This document shows positions 35,098 through 43,702 of a stretch of 64,000 nucleotides of DNA, one piece after another; positions within the stretch are counted from its first letter, which is position 1; every line of letters starts with the position of its first letter. A program made the position numbers and the translations under genes. The DNA comes from Ochrobactrum vermis. GTDB taxonomy: Bacteria; Pseudomonadota; Alphaproteobacteria; Rhizobiales; Rhizobiaceae. Location: contig NZ_PCOC01000001.1 of assembly GCF_002975205.1 (NCBI RefSeq), positions 2,532,001 through 2,596,000 of the forward strand, written 5' to 3'. Under the pieces are notes generated by a model that was not told the DNA's origin, searched no databases, and saw only the letters and a program-made list of their open reading frames with translations.

Positions 35098-36507
35098 TCA
35101 GTTCCACTCGCGAATGTCGACGAAATGTCCGGCAATCGCAGCAGCGGCAGCCATAGCTGGCGACACGAGATGCGTGCGGCCCTTGAAACCCTGACGGCCT
35201 TCGAAGTTACGGTTCGAGGTCGAAGCGCAACGTTCACCCGGCTTCAGGCGGTCGTCATTCATGGCAAGGCACATGGAACAGCCCGGCTCGCGCCAGTCAA
35301 ACCCGGCTTCGATGAAGATCTTGTCGAGGCCCTCGGCTTCCGCCTGTTCCTTCACGAGACCCGAACCCGGCACGATCATGGCATTGACGCCATCGGCAAC
35401 CTTCTTGCCTTCAGCCATGCGGGCAGCGTCACGCAGATCTTCAATACGGCCATTGGTGCATGAGCCGATGAAGACGCGGTCGATCTTGATGTCGGTCATC
35501 TTGGTGCCCGGCTTCAGGCCCATATAGTCAAGCGCACGCCACTTCGATGCACGCTTGGTTTCATCCTTGATCTCGTCCGGATTCGGCACGATGTCGGTGA
35601 CGAAAACAACGTCTTCCGGCGAAGAGCCCCAGGAGACGACAGGCGAAATCTTGGCCGCATCCAGTTCGACAATCTTATCGAAATGCGCGCCTTCATCCGA
35701 ATGCAGCGTCTTCCAGTAGCCGATAGCCTGTTCCAGCGCTTCGCCCTTCGGCGCGCGCGGCTTGCCCTGCACATAGGCAAAGGTCGTTTCGTCCGGCGCG
35801 ATCAGACCAGCGCGTGCGCCGCCTTCAATCGACATGTTGCAGACGGTCATGCGACCTTCCATCGACAGCGAACGAATGGCGCTGCCTGCATATTCGATCA
35901 CGTAACCGGTGCCGCCTGCGGTGCCGATCTTGCCGATGATGGCCAGCGTGATGTCCTTGGCCGTGACGCCCGGAGCCAGTTCACCTTCAACACGCACCAG
36001 CATGTTCTTGGCTTTCTTCTGGATCAGCGTCTGCGTCGCGAGCACATGCTCGACTTCGGACGTACCGATACCATGAGCCAGCGAGCCGAAAGCACCATGG
36101 GTCGAGGTATGGCTGTCGCCGCAAACAATCGTCATGCCCGGCAGAGTGAAGCCCTGTTCCGGTCCCACGATGTGCACGACGCCCTGGCGACGATCACGTT
36201 CGGAATAATATTCGACGTTGAAATCGGCGGCATTCTTGGCGAGAGCCTCAACCTGAATGCGGCTTTCTTCGTTCTTGATGCCGTTGACGCGGTCTTTCGA
36301 GGTCGGCACGTTGTGATCGACCACGGCGAGCGTCTTCTCGGGATGGCGCACCTTGCGGCCTGCCATGCGCAGACCCTCGAAAGCCTGCGGGCTCGTCACT
36401 TCGTGCACAAGATGGCGATCAATATAAAGGAGGCAGGTCCCGTCTTCCTGCTGATCCACTACATGGTCGTCCCAGATCTTGTCGTAAAGTGTACGCGGCG
36501 CGCTCAT
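35098..36507 (-). CDS. leuC: 3-isopropylmalate dehydratase large subunit
   Basis: Isomerises 2- to 3-isopropylmalate in leucine synthesis with LeuD, which is not in the window. The 469-residue aconitase-family protein shows [17 protein letters not shown], the [11 protein letters not shown] substrate region, and the 4Fe-4S cysteines in [13 protein letters not shown] and [12 protein letters not shown]. It is a single gene with its own terminator. The 210 bp up to rplS (36508-36717) hold its promoter and the rplS terminator. Confidence 0.98.
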   Translation of the reverse strand: MSAPRTLYDKIWDDHVVDQQEDGTCLLYIDRHLVHEVTSPQAFEGLRMAGRKVRHPEKTLAVVDHNVPTSKDRVNGIKNEESRIQVEALAKNAADFNVEYYSERDRRQGVVHIVGPEQGFTLPGMTIVCGDSHTSTHGAFGSLAHGIGTSEVEHVLATQTLIQKKAKNMLVRVEGELAPGVTAKDITLAIIGKIGTAGGTGYVIEYAGSAIRSLSMEGRMTVCNMSIEGGARAGLIAPDETTFAYVQGKPRAPKGEALEQAIGYWKTLHSDEGAHFDKIVELDAAKISPVVSWGSSPEDVVFVTDIVPNPDEIKDETKRASKWRALDYMGLKPGTKMTDIKIDRVFIGSCTNGRIEDLRDAARMAEGKKVADGVNAMIVPGSGLVKEQAEAEGLDKIFIEAGFDWREPGCSMCLAMNDDRLKPGERCASTSNRNFEGRQGFKGRTHLVSPAMAAAAAIAGHFVDIREWN

Positions 36508-36670
36508 TGCGAGAGGTCCTTTGAATAGTTCTTAACTTTGGCTGTCATATGCACCCGTCGCCGCATTTCGTCAAGAAACACAAACCGCAACAGGGTGTCG
36601 CAGTAACAATCTTGCGAGAGTCAGGCAGAATTATGCAATATGTTACGCAGCCCTTGGCATTTGGCAAATA

Positions 36671-36697
36671 AAAAAGGCGACCAAAGGCCGCCTTTTT
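36671..36697 (-). terminator. Intrinsic terminator of rplS
   Basis: AAAAAGGCG / CGCCTTTTT stem with a T-run on the minus strand, 20 nt beyond the rplS stop. Confidence 0.85.
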
Positions 36698-36717
36698 CAA
36701 ACAGATTGCCCTGAAGC

Positions 36718-37155
36718 TTATTCAGCAGCAGTCTTAGCAGCCTCGGCCTTGGCGGCGGCAGCCTTGTCGGCTTCGCGCTCGGCCTTGGTACGGTTGTCTT
36801 TCTTTTCAGCGATACGGGCAGCCTTACCGGTGAGGCCACGCAGGTAGTAAAGCTTGGCGCGACGGACCTTACCGCGGCGAACCATTTCAACCCCTTCTAC
36901 GATCGGCGAGTAAACCGGGAATACGCGCTCTACGCCTTCGCCGTACGAAATCTTGCGAACGGTGAAGTTTTCGTTGAGGCCAGCGCCGGAACGGGCAATG
37001 CAGACGCCTTCATAGGCCTGCACGCGGGTACGCGTACCTTCGGTAACGCGAACCTGAACGCGAACCGTGTCGCCCGGCTGGAAATCTGGAAGCTTGCGCT
37101 TTTCTTCGATCTTTGCTGCCTGTTCGGCTTCAAGCTGACGAATGATATCGGTCAT
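36718..37155 (-). CDS. rplS: 50S ribosomal protein L19
   Basis: Ribosomal protein at the 30S/50S interface. The 145-residue product has the bL19 core ([73 protein letters not shown]) plus an Ala/Lys-rich C-terminal tail of about 30 residues, common in Hyphomicrobiales. L19 normally follows trmD; here the two are split by a rightward NCS1 permease gene, so rplS must have its own promoter in 37156-37300. Confidence 0.98.
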   Translation of the reverse strand: MTDIIRQLEAEQAAKIEEKRKLPDFQPGDTVRVQVRVTEGTRTRVQAYEGVCIARSGAGLNENFTVRKISYGEGVERVFPVYSPIVEGVEMVRRGKVRRAKLYYLRGLTGKAARIAEKKDNRTKAEREADKAAAAKAEAAKTAAE

Positions 37156-37417
37156 CGTCTGACTCCTTCTTTGTTCTTCTCAAACAGTCAGAGCGCTCTG
37201 CACTTGCCGCCAAGCAATCCTTGGCCTTGCGACTATGCCTTCAATCTCAGGCAGGAGCGGTACACCATTTATTGGTTTACGGACGTCTCGGGCTTTGCCC
37301 GAACGGGATATTGCAATGTCGGTTTTTCCCGAACTGACGGGCCAATACAGCATCGCGGGGGATTTGTCACGCCCTGTCATAAATTTTCGTAGCCAGCGAC
37401 GCAGGACTGTGCCAGAG

Positions 37418-37451
37418 TTATTGTTAACAATAAACTTTCAATTGTAAACAA
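37418..37451. promoter_or_regulatory. Palindromic operator-like sites before the NCS1 permease
   Basis: TTATTGTTAACAATAA (37418-37433) is a perfect 16-bp palindrome, and a related half-degenerate site ATTGTAAACAA follows at 37441-37451, 31 nt before the ATG. TTGTnnACAA cores resemble sites of FCD-type GntR regulators. The surrounding 327-bp gap between rplS and the permease has no gene and is AT-rich at its right end. Confidence 0.5.
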
Positions 37452-37482
37452 CTTAAAAAGACAATGCTAAAATGGGGACACT

Positions 37483-38946
37483 ATGACAATCAAAAATCCA
37501 TCACCCTCATTGTATAATGAGGATCTGGCACCAGCCGAAGAGCGCAAATGGGGCGCCTTCAGTATTTTCAACGTCTGGACATCAGACGTTCATAGCCTCT
37601 GGGGCTATTATCTTGCCGCAAGCCTGTTTCTTCTGTGCGGCAGCTTCTTGAACTTTGTTCTGGCCATCGGCGCGGGATCACTGGTCATCTTTTTCCTGAT
37701 GAGCCTGGTTGGCAATGCCGGTGTGCGAACCGGCGTGCCCTTTCCGGTGCTGGCGCGCGCGTCTTTCGGCACGTTCGGAGCCAATTTTCCAGCGCTCGTG
37801 CGCGGCGTCGTCGCCTGTTTCTGGTATGGCGCACAGACAGCCGCAGCCTCCGGCGCGCTCGTTGCGCTGCTTATCCGCAACGAGAGCATACTGTCCTTTC
37901 ACCAGAACAGCCATCTTCTCGGCCACTCGACACTCGAAGTGATCTGCTACGTCGCGGTTTGGGCAGCCCAGCTTCTCATCATCCAGCGTGGCATGGAAAC
38001 TGTACGCAAGTTTCAGGATTGGGCAGGCCCAGCCGTCTGGATCATGATGCTTATCCTGGCTGTTTATCTGGTCATCAAAGCCGGTACCTTCTCCTTCGGC
38101 AGCGAAATCCCGCGCGATGTACTGCTTGAGAAAACGAGGGATGCGGGTGTCATGGGCGAGCCGGGGTCCTTTGCAGCGCTCGCGGCTGTTGCGGCCACCT
38201 GGATCACCTATTTCGCGGCGCTCTATCTGAACTTCTGCGACTTCTCACGTTATGCCAAGGATGAAGCATCCCTGCGGCGCGGCAACCTGTGGGGGCTGCC
38301 GATCAACCTCATGGCCTTCTGCCTTGTTGCAGGCGTCACCACCACCGCAGCCTTCACTGTTTACGGCGAAGTTCTGCTTCACCCGGACCAGATTTCGGCT
38401 AAATTCGACAGCTGGTTTCTCGCACTTCTGGCTGCGATGACATTTACCGTCGCAACACTCGGCATCAATGTGGTCGCGAATTTCGTTTCGGCCGCGTTCG
38501 ACTTCTCGAATACATTTCCGCAGAAAGTCTCGTTCAAGCGAGGCGGCGTCGTTGCAGCGCTGATTGCACTGCTCCTCTATCCGTTCGCACCGTGGGAAAC
38601 GGGTGCCGCGCATTTCGTCAACTTCCTCGGCTCCACCATGGGTCCAATCTTCGGAATCATGATGGTTGACTACTACCTGCTCCGTCGCGGCGAACTGAAC
38701 GTGGCAGATCTCTATCAGGAAAACGGTGAATTCCGGTTCCAGAACGGCTGGCACGTCAAGGCTTTCATCGCCTTTGTAATCGGCGCATTGTTCTCGTCCA
38801 TCCTGCCGATTGCCACCAATCTTCTGCCGGCCTGGTGGGCAACCTATGGCTGGTTCTTCGGTGTAGCGATTGGCGGCGGTGTCTATTTTGTGCTCCACAG
38901 ATCGCAGAGAGAACTTCGCAGGCCTGCAAATCAGCATTCCGCCTGA
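37483..38946 (+). CDS. NCS1-family nucleobase/hydantoin permease
   Basis: A 487-residue nucleobase:cation symporter-1 protein with 12 membrane helices. The opening NEDLAPAEERKWGAFSIFNVWTSD is the NCS1 signature, followed by RTGVPFPVLARASFG, FWYGAQTAAASGAL and a C-terminal GPIFGIMMVDYYLLRRGELNVADLY. Substrates in the family include cytosine, uracil, allantoin and hydantoins; the Asp-Tyr-Tyr and loop pattern look closer to the uracil/allantoin branch, but this is uncertain. It sits alone in the middle of the usual trmD-rplS junction, opposite to its neighbours, with its own operator-like promoter and terminator, which suggests insertion. Confidence 0.88.
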   Translation: MTIKNPSPSLYNEDLAPAEERKWGAFSIFNVWTSDVHSLWGYYLAASLFLLCGSFLNFVLAIGAGSLVIFFLMSLVGNAGVRTGVPFPVLARASFGTFGANFPALVRGVVACFWYGAQTAAASGALVALLIRNESILSFHQNSHLLGHSTLEVICYVAVWAAQLLIIQRGMETVRKFQDWAGPAVWIMMLILAVYLVIKAGTFSFGSEIPRDVLLEKTRDAGVMGEPGSFAALAAVAATWITYFAALYLNFCDFSRYAKDEASLRRGNLWGLPINLMAFCLVAGVTTTAAFTVYGEVLLHPDQISAKFDSWFLALLAAMTFTVATLGINVVANFVSAAFDFSNTFPQKVSFKRGGVVAALIALLLYPFAPWETGAAHFVNFLGSTMGPIFGIMMVDYYLLRRGELNVADLYQENGEFRFQNGWHVKAFIAFVIGALFSSILPIATNLLPAWWATYGWFFGVAIGGGVYFVLHRSQRELRRPANQHSA

Positions 38947-38960
38947 CAATAGCAAATGAA

Positions 38961-38989
38961 AATGCCCGGCAGATGCCGGGCATTTTTTT
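38961..38989 (+). terminator. Intrinsic terminator of the NCS1 permease
   Basis: Perfect 10-bp stem AATGCCCGGC / GCCGGGCATT with an AGAT loop and a run of T, 14 nt after the permease stop. Confidence 0.88.
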
Positions 38990-39087
38990 GTTTAGTTCTG
39001 CTCTTCGTCCAAGATGCGCATTCCGAAATGCCTGATCCATATTGGGGCCCGGCGCCGAGCCCCAGGAAAAGATTTTCGAGTGCAGGA

Positions 39088-39825
39088 TCAGGTTCGTTTG
39101 GGTTTGCTCTCGCAATAGGTTTTCCAAAGATCGGGACGCCGTTCCTTCGTGATCCCCTCGGCCTGTTCATGGCGCCATTTATCGATGGCGCCATGATTGC
39201 CGGAGGTCAGGATTTCTGGAATCGACCGATCTTCCCAAACCTGCGGGCGGGTATAATGCGGATGTTCAAGCAATCCGGTCTCGAAACTTTCCGTCTCACC
39301 GGATTCGCGATTGCCCATCACACCCGGCAGAAGCCGGACGATGGCGTCCAGCAGAACGATTGCGGCGGTTTCTCCACCCGACAGGATATAATCGCCGATC
39401 GAGACTTCCTCGAGATCGCGCGCTTCGATCACGCGCTCGTCCACGCCCTCGAAACGGCCGCATAGAATGATCGCACCCGGCCCGTCCGCCAGTTCACGCA
39501 CACGCTTCTGCGTCAGCGGCTTTCCGCGCGGGCTCATCAACAGCATCGGACGGCGACCGTCGGCAACCGAATCCAGAGCCCGCGCAATAACGTCGGGCTT
39601 CATCACCATGCCTGCGCCGCCGCCAGAGGGCGTATCATCCACCATACGATGCCTGCCTTCGGCGAAATCGCGAATCTGCACCGCATCGAGCTGCCATTTG
39701 GCATCGCCGAGCGCCTTGCCCGCAAGGGAAGCGCCAAGTGGTCCGGGAAACATTTCGGGATAAAGCGTCAGCACGGATGCATGAAAGAAACCCGCCTCAT
39801 CATCGACCTTGAAAACCTCGGTCAT
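39088..39825 (-). CDS. trmD: tRNA (guanine37-N1)-methyltransferase
   Basis: Forms m1G37 in tRNAs, preventing +1 frameshifts. The 245-residue SPOUT-knot enzyme has [43 protein letters not shown], the knot motif [13 protein letters not shown], and the SAM-site [11 protein letters not shown]. Its ATG overlaps the rimM stop by four bases. A GGGGC / GCCCC hairpin lies at 39044-39063 beyond its stop and could be its transcript end. rplS, normally the next gene, is 1.9 kb away behind the NCS1 permease. Confidence 0.98.
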   Translation of the reverse strand: MTEVFKVDDEAGFFHASVLTLYPEMFPGPLGASLAGKALGDAKWQLDAVQIRDFAEGRHRMVDDTPSGGGAGMVMKPDVIARALDSVADGRRPMLLMSPRGKPLTQKRVRELADGPGAIILCGRFEGVDERVIEARDLEEVSIGDYILSGGETAAIVLLDAIVRLLPGVMGNRESGETESFETGLLEHPHYTRPQVWEDRSIPEILTSGNHGAIDKWRHEQAEGITKERRPDLWKTYCESKPKRT

Positions 39826-40391
39826 GACTTTTTCGGCTTTTTCTTTTCACTTTGCGGACGCTCGTCCTCATCATCGGCAATCAACCCGGCGGCATAGGGG
39901 TCGACCAGCAGCGTGCCCTTGTCCAGATCGATTTCCGGTACGGCAGCTTCCGTGAAAGGAATAAGCATCGGGCGCTTGCCCTTTTCGCTGAGTTCAATGA
40001 GGTCGCCGCCGCCGAAATCGAACAAGGCGCTCACCACGCCATATGTCTTGCCTTCGGCATCGACCGCCAGCAAGCCAATCAGGTCCGTCTGGAAGAACTC
40101 GTCGTCATCCAGTTCGTCGTCCGGTAGCTGGGAACGATCTATGAAAAGTTCCGTTCCGTTCAGCGCCTCTGCGGCATTGCGGTCGTTGATACCCTTGAAG
40201 CGCACGACCACGACCGTCTTGGCAGGGCGCGCTTCCAAAACCTCGTAGCTCTTGCCCTGTTCATCATAGAGCAGGCCGTATTCGGCGATTGCCAGCGGAT
40301 CGCCGGTAAAGGTCTTCACTCGTACTTCGCCGCGCGTGCCATGGGCGGCACCGATGACGGCGAGCTGGATCGGGTTTTCTGGACGCGGCAT
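39822..40391 (-). CDS. rimM: Ribosome maturation factor RimM
   Basis: Assists 16S rRNA processing and 30S head assembly through ribosomal protein S19. The 189-residue product has the N-terminal barrel ([46 protein letters not shown]) and the PRC-barrel half ([44 protein letters not shown]), with a Lys/Glu-rich tail. ATG 40391 (MPRPENPIQ) is chosen over TTG 40397. Upstream rpsP and ffh, common partners, are absent; xerC lies divergently instead. Confidence 0.96.
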   Translation of the reverse strand: MPRPENPIQLAVIGAAHGTRGEVRVKTFTGDPLAIAEYGLLYDEQGKSYEVLEARPAKTVVVVRFKGINDRNAAEALNGTELFIDRSQLPDDELDDDEFFQTDLIGLLAVDAEGKTYGVVSALFDFGGGDLIELSEKGKRPMLIPFTEAAVPEIDLDKGTLLVDPYAAGLIADDEDERPQSEKKKPKKS

Positions 40392-40541
40392 TGCCAACCT
40401 TGTTTCTGCTGCTCGGATAGGACTATTTTTCGTTCAATAGCCCTTTCGCCAGCTCAATTCACCTCAATTCGTAAGAATAGTGCTTTTCACCTCACGAACA
40501 ACCAGCCGGTAACCTATCGCTGGCAGACTGTCCGGGAACCT

Positions 40542-40590
40542 GGAGCATTTCCAGCAAAAGTGCGAAGCGGTTTTGCGTGGGATAATGCGA
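40542..40590 (+). repeat. Dispersed repeat, short form (copy 3)
   Basis: GGAGCATTTCCAGCAAAAG then GCGAAGCGGTTTTGCG and GGGATAATGCG, about 35 nt before the xerC ATG. In frame with xerC it would read FPAKVRSGFA, the same peptide as the methyltransferase tail at 11.3 kb, but it is upstream of the true start. Confidence 0.85.
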
Positions 40591-40625
40591 CCCACAAACA
40601 CTTGGAACGAACAACCGGCTGCCCC

Positions 40626-41573
40626 ATGACGACGAACAGCGAATTTCTGATCCCTGCCCGTGCCGACCTCGCAGCCGCACGTGAAGAATGGCTGAAGACG
40701 CTGAAAGATGCGCGCCGCCTGTCGGAAAATACGCTCGAAGCCTATGAGCGCGACACGCGCCAGTTTCTCAATTTTCTAACCGGCCATCTGGGCGAGCCAC
40801 CATCGCTGAAAGATGTCGGCAATCTGCGCATTGCCGATCTGCGCTCCTTTCTGGCCAGCCGTCGCAATGAAGGCGTCGGTGCCAGGACGCTGGGGCGCGG
40901 TCTTGCCGGTGTGCGCTCGCTTCTGCGTCATCTGGAGAAGCGCGGCCTTGCCAATGCAGCGGGCGCAAGTGCCATGCGTGCGCCGCGCCAGCCGAAATCA
41001 CTGCCGAAGCCGCTGACTGCCGACGACGCCCGGCGCGTTGTCGCCGCCGACGGACAGATGGCGGAGGAACCATGGATCGCCGCGCGCAACGCCGCCGTCC
41101 TCACCTTGCTCTACGGCTGCGGCCTGCGTATCTCCGAAGCGCTTGGCCTGATGGGCGACGCATTATCCGACAGCACCGCCCGTTCGATCCCCATTACGGG
41201 TAAGGGCAATAAAGCCCGCCTCGTGCCGTTGCTGCCCATCGTGCATCGCGCCGTCGCACAATATCGGGTGCTTTGCCCATTCGATCTTGCCGCCGACAAG
41301 CCGCTTTTTCGCGGTGCCAAGGGCGGTATGCTTCATGCCGCGATCATCCAGCGCGAAATGCAGAAACTGCGCGCCGGCCTCGGCCTCCCCGACAGCGCGA
41401 CACCGCATGCGCTGCGCCATTCATTTGCCACCCATCTGCTGGGACGGGGCGGCGATCTCAGGACAATTCAGGAACTGCTGGGCCATGCAAGCCTCTCGAC
41501 CACACAGGTCTATACCGGCGTGGATACCGAGCGGCTCCTGGAGGTTTACGACAAGGCGCATCCACGGGCTTGA
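40626..41573 (+). CDS. xerC: Tyrosine recombinase XerC-type
   Basis: Resolves chromosome dimers at dif with its partner under FtsK control. The 315-residue product has the SAM-like core-binding domain (SENTLEAYERDTRQFLNFL) and the catalytic domain. The catalytic residues are Arg in GLRISEALGL, His-x-x-Arg in HALRHSFATHLL, His in LLGHASLSTTQVYT, and the nucleophile Tyr in that last motif. Length and lack of integrase extensions fit XerC/XerD; I favour XerC. ATG 40626 is chosen; the open frame continues upstream through a dispersed repeat and into the rimM start region, and is not homologous there. Confidence 0.93.
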   Translation: MTTNSEFLIPARADLAAAREEWLKTLKDARRLSENTLEAYERDTRQFLNFLTGHLGEPPSLKDVGNLRIADLRSFLASRRNEGVGARTLGRGLAGVRSLLRHLEKRGLANAAGASAMRAPRQPKSLPKPLTADDARRVVAADGQMAEEPWIAARNAAVLTLLYGCGLRISEALGLMGDALSDSTARSIPITGKGNKARLVPLLPIVHRAVAQYRVLCPFDLAADKPLFRGAKGGMLHAAIIQREMQKLRAGLGLPDSATPHALRHSFATHLLGRGGDLRTIQELLGHASLSTTQVYTGVDTERLLEVYDKAHPRA

Positions 41574-41615
41574 GATTTGTCTCGCACCGGCAAAAACCGC
41601 ACCTATATTATTCTC

Positions 41616-42623
41616 ATGAAAAAGCTGCTTCTCGTTCTTCTTTATGCCTGTCTGGCAGGCGCAACATCTGCCCGCGCCGACGATGCGCCTGCCACCTGCG
41701 CGGTGCATGGCGTCAATCTCATCGAAGGTCTGGAGAAGAAAGATCCGGCAAGCTGGAAGGAATTGCAGCGTGCTGCCGACGCTGTTCCCAATCACAAAGG
41801 GCTTCTCTGGAAAATTGATAAGGATAGCGTCGAGCCCTCCTATCTTTTCGGCACGATCCACCTCTCCGATCCTCGGGTGTTGACATTACCGAGGGCCGCC
41901 GATGAGGCCTATCGCTCGGCGAAGACCGTCGTCATAGAAACAACGGATATTCTGGATCCCAAGGCCTTCCTGCATCTCAAGCTTGAACAGCCTGACCTGC
42001 TGCTCTTCACCGATGGCACTACGCTCAAATCGCATATTCCGGCGGAACGCCGCGAAGAAGTTGAACGGAAGCTCGCAGAACGCGGTATCGTTCTCGATGC
42101 GGTCGCAAAAATGAAACCGTGGATTCTGACCGGTCTGCTTGCACTTCCGGAATGCGAACGAGAGCGCAAAAGCGAGGGCAAAAAATCACTCGATGAACAG
42201 CTTGCTCTGGGCGCGCAAGCCGAAGGCCGCAACGTGCAGGGACTTGAAAGCGCTGCCGAACAGTTCGAGGCCATGAACAAGATGCCGCTCGATTTCCATA
42301 TCCGCAATCTGGTTGCTACCGTCGATTATGACGACAAGGTCGAGGATGCCATGGAGACGACGACCGCACTCTACCTTAAGGGCGAAATCGGTATGATTAT
42401 GCCGTCGCTCCGAAAGATTGTTCCCGACAGCCTTTCCGAAGAGGATTATGAGTTATTCATAAAGTATCTCATTTCCGACCGTAATCATGTTATGGCCGAT
42501 CGTGCCGTTCCGATCATCGACAAGGGAAATGCGTTTATTGCTGTCGGCGCGCTACATCTGCCGGGCAAAGACGGGATAATCGAATTGCTGCGCGCAAAAG
42601 GCTATCGGGTGACCCCGCTATAA
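41616..42623 (+). CDS. TraB/GumN family exported protein
   Basis: A 335-residue protein with a signal peptide (MKKLLLVLLYACLAGATSARA) and the TraB/GumN (PF01963-like) fold. It has the GLLWKIDKDS...SYLFGTIHLSDPRV motif near residue 80 with the conserved GTIH, a central charged helical region, and C-terminal FIAVGALHLPGKDGIIELLRAKGY with the GALHL...G motif. GTIH and GALHL histidines and acidic residues suggest a Tiki-type metalloprotease; activity in bacteria is little studied. It is 42 nt after xerC and probably cotranscribed. Confidence 0.85.
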   Translation: MKKLLLVLLYACLAGATSARADDAPATCAVHGVNLIEGLEKKDPASWKELQRAADAVPNHKGLLWKIDKDSVEPSYLFGTIHLSDPRVLTLPRAADEAYRSAKTVVIETTDILDPKAFLHLKLEQPDLLLFTDGTTLKSHIPAERREEVERKLAERGIVLDAVAKMKPWILTGLLALPECERERKSEGKKSLDEQLALGAQAEGRNVQGLESAAEQFEAMNKMPLDFHIRNLVATVDYDDKVEDAMETTTALYLKGEIGMIMPSLRKIVPDSLSEEDYELFIKYLISDRNHVMADRAVPIIDKGNAFIAVGALHLPGKDGIIELLRAKGYRVTPL

Positions 42624-42642
42624 AACATGTGCCTGAATGTTG

Positions 42643-42843
42643 CTAACCGGCTTTCAGATCAGTGATGCTGTTTTCAATGGCCGTGATATTGAGTTCGAGC
42701 TCGGCAATCTGTCTCAGTATGGATTTTCCCGGAAGCGCTTCGTCCCTGGCGGCTTCATCCAGAAGCTTGAACTGTTCATCGCGCAAAAGCGAAGAAAGCT
42801 TTTCGAAGCGCTCGATGGTTTTCAGATTCTCTTTCGATGGCAT
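42643..42843 (-). CDS. Small coiled-coil protein of unknown function
   Basis: A 66-residue, highly charged helical protein (MPSKENLKTIERFEK, then LRDEQFKLLDEAARDEAL and ILRQIAELELNITAIENSI), with leucine/isoleucine heptads. No family recognised. ATG 42843 follows GAGGA by 8 nt, a good ribosome binding site, and codon use is similar to its neighbours, which supports a real gene. It is convergent with the TraB-like gene, 19 nt apart. Confidence 0.6.
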   Translation of the reverse strand: MPSKENLKTIERFEKLSSLLRDEQFKLLDEAARDEALPGKSILRQIAELELNITAIENSITDLKAG

Positions 42844-43270
42844 GATGTCATTCCTCAAATTTCGGCGTGGTTTCTAATCGCTTATGATGATCCCGACTTA
42901 TCAGCGCTTTACAGTGATAAAGCCTAGATAGCCAGTAGATCGACCATAACTCGCTTATCGGACCACTTCCGTGATTGAATATACATAGCGATATGCAGTT
43001 TCGCTCGGGTTAACGGCACGTGTGCCGAACACCTTCGCACAGCTATTAATTCATGTTCCTTCTTATATTGGATTTTTTGGAACTATCAGCCTTTTTTCGC
43101 ATTGATATACACCGGTTTTGTTATCACAACGCAGAACGACACGCATCAGAGGCGGCAGGAGTATGGATTGGCTCACGATTAACCGCAAATAACCGGTCAA
43201 CTGTCGTTTCCCAACTGTCACTTCCCAACTGTCACCTCAATGACGGAAGGGAACATTGGAGGAACCCGTT
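42844..43270. other. 427-bp intergenic region with a 14-bp tandem repeat
   Basis: No gene is convincing here; composition is more AT-rich than in flanking genes. Near its right end TTCCCAACTGTCAC occurs twice in perfect tandem (43208-43221 and 43222-43235), with a partial third copy (TCAACTGTCG) just before. The repeat lies 36 nt upstream of the next ATG and could be an operator. Promoters for both flanking small genes should be inside. Confidence 0.6.
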
Positions 43271-43549
43271 ATGGTCGATCCCCTTGATCCACGAAACAAT
43301 GATCCCCGCACCACATCCGACCCTCGCCTTTCGGACCCGTCTGGCCAATCTGGAATGCCGCCACCTCCACCAGCACGCGGCGGGAGCGGCTATCTGCTCG
43401 GCGCGGTGCTTCTGGCAGCGATCATTATCCTTGGTTACTTCTTCTATCGGAACGATAGTGGAACCGATACCACCGCTCCACCTCCGTCGCCACCAGCGAC
43501 ACAAAGCGAGCCTGCAACACCGGCTCCAGCTCCACCGGCACAAAATTAG
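43271..43549 (+). CDS. Small single-pass membrane protein
   Basis: A 92-residue protein of unknown function. Residues 1-38 are hydrophilic with repeated DPR units (DPLDPRNNDPRTTSDPRLSD). One membrane helix follows (GYLLGAVLLAAIIILGYFFY), then a Pro/Ala/Thr-rich tail (PPPSPPATQ, PATPAPAPPAQ) that would be periplasmic. GGAGG lies 8 nt before ATG 43271, an ideal ribosome binding site. The stop overlaps the hairpin starting at 43548. Confidence 0.75.
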   Translation: MVDPLDPRNNDPRTTSDPRLSDPSGQSGMPPPPPARGGSGYLLGAVLLAAIIILGYFFYRNDSGTDTTAPPPSPPATQSEPATPAPAPPAQN

Positions 43550-43643
43550 AGCATAATCCGACCGGAGTGAAACGAGGATCGATAAGATTATGCTCTGGAA
43601 AGAAAACTTAGAGCGCCGATCTGATTGGATCAGATCGGCGCTC
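43548..43643. repeat. Two consecutive inverted repeats downstream of the small membrane protein
   Basis: First, AGAGCATAATC (43548-43558) and GATTATGCTCT (43586-43596), perfect 11-bp arms around a 27-nt centre, of the same general type as the repeat at 10637. Second, GAGCGCCGATCTGAT (43611-43625) and its exact complement (43629-43643) with a 3-nt loop: a perfect 15-bp stem. Confidence 0.8.
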
Positions 43644-43651
43644 AAAACAAC

Positions 43652-43680
43652 AAAAAGGCCCGCATTAGCGGGCCTTTTTT
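43652..43680 (-). terminator. Intrinsic terminator of lpdA
   Basis: AAAAAGGCCCGC / GCGGGCCTTTTT with an ATTA loop and T-runs on both strands, 22 nt beyond the lpdA stop. Likely bidirectional, also serving the small membrane protein gene. Confidence 0.88.
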
Positions 43681-43702
43681 ACAATCAGATGGTTGCAACC
43701 GA

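Noticed and set aside
40341..40625. Upstream in-frame extension of xerC by 95 codons
   Set aside because: It overlaps the rimM start and a dispersed repeat, is not recombinase-like, and ATG 40626 gives the normal length.
43053..43207. Possible small gene starting MFLLILDFLELSAFF
   Set aside because: No ribosome binding site, the frame runs into the next gene out of register, and codon use is unlike the neighbours.
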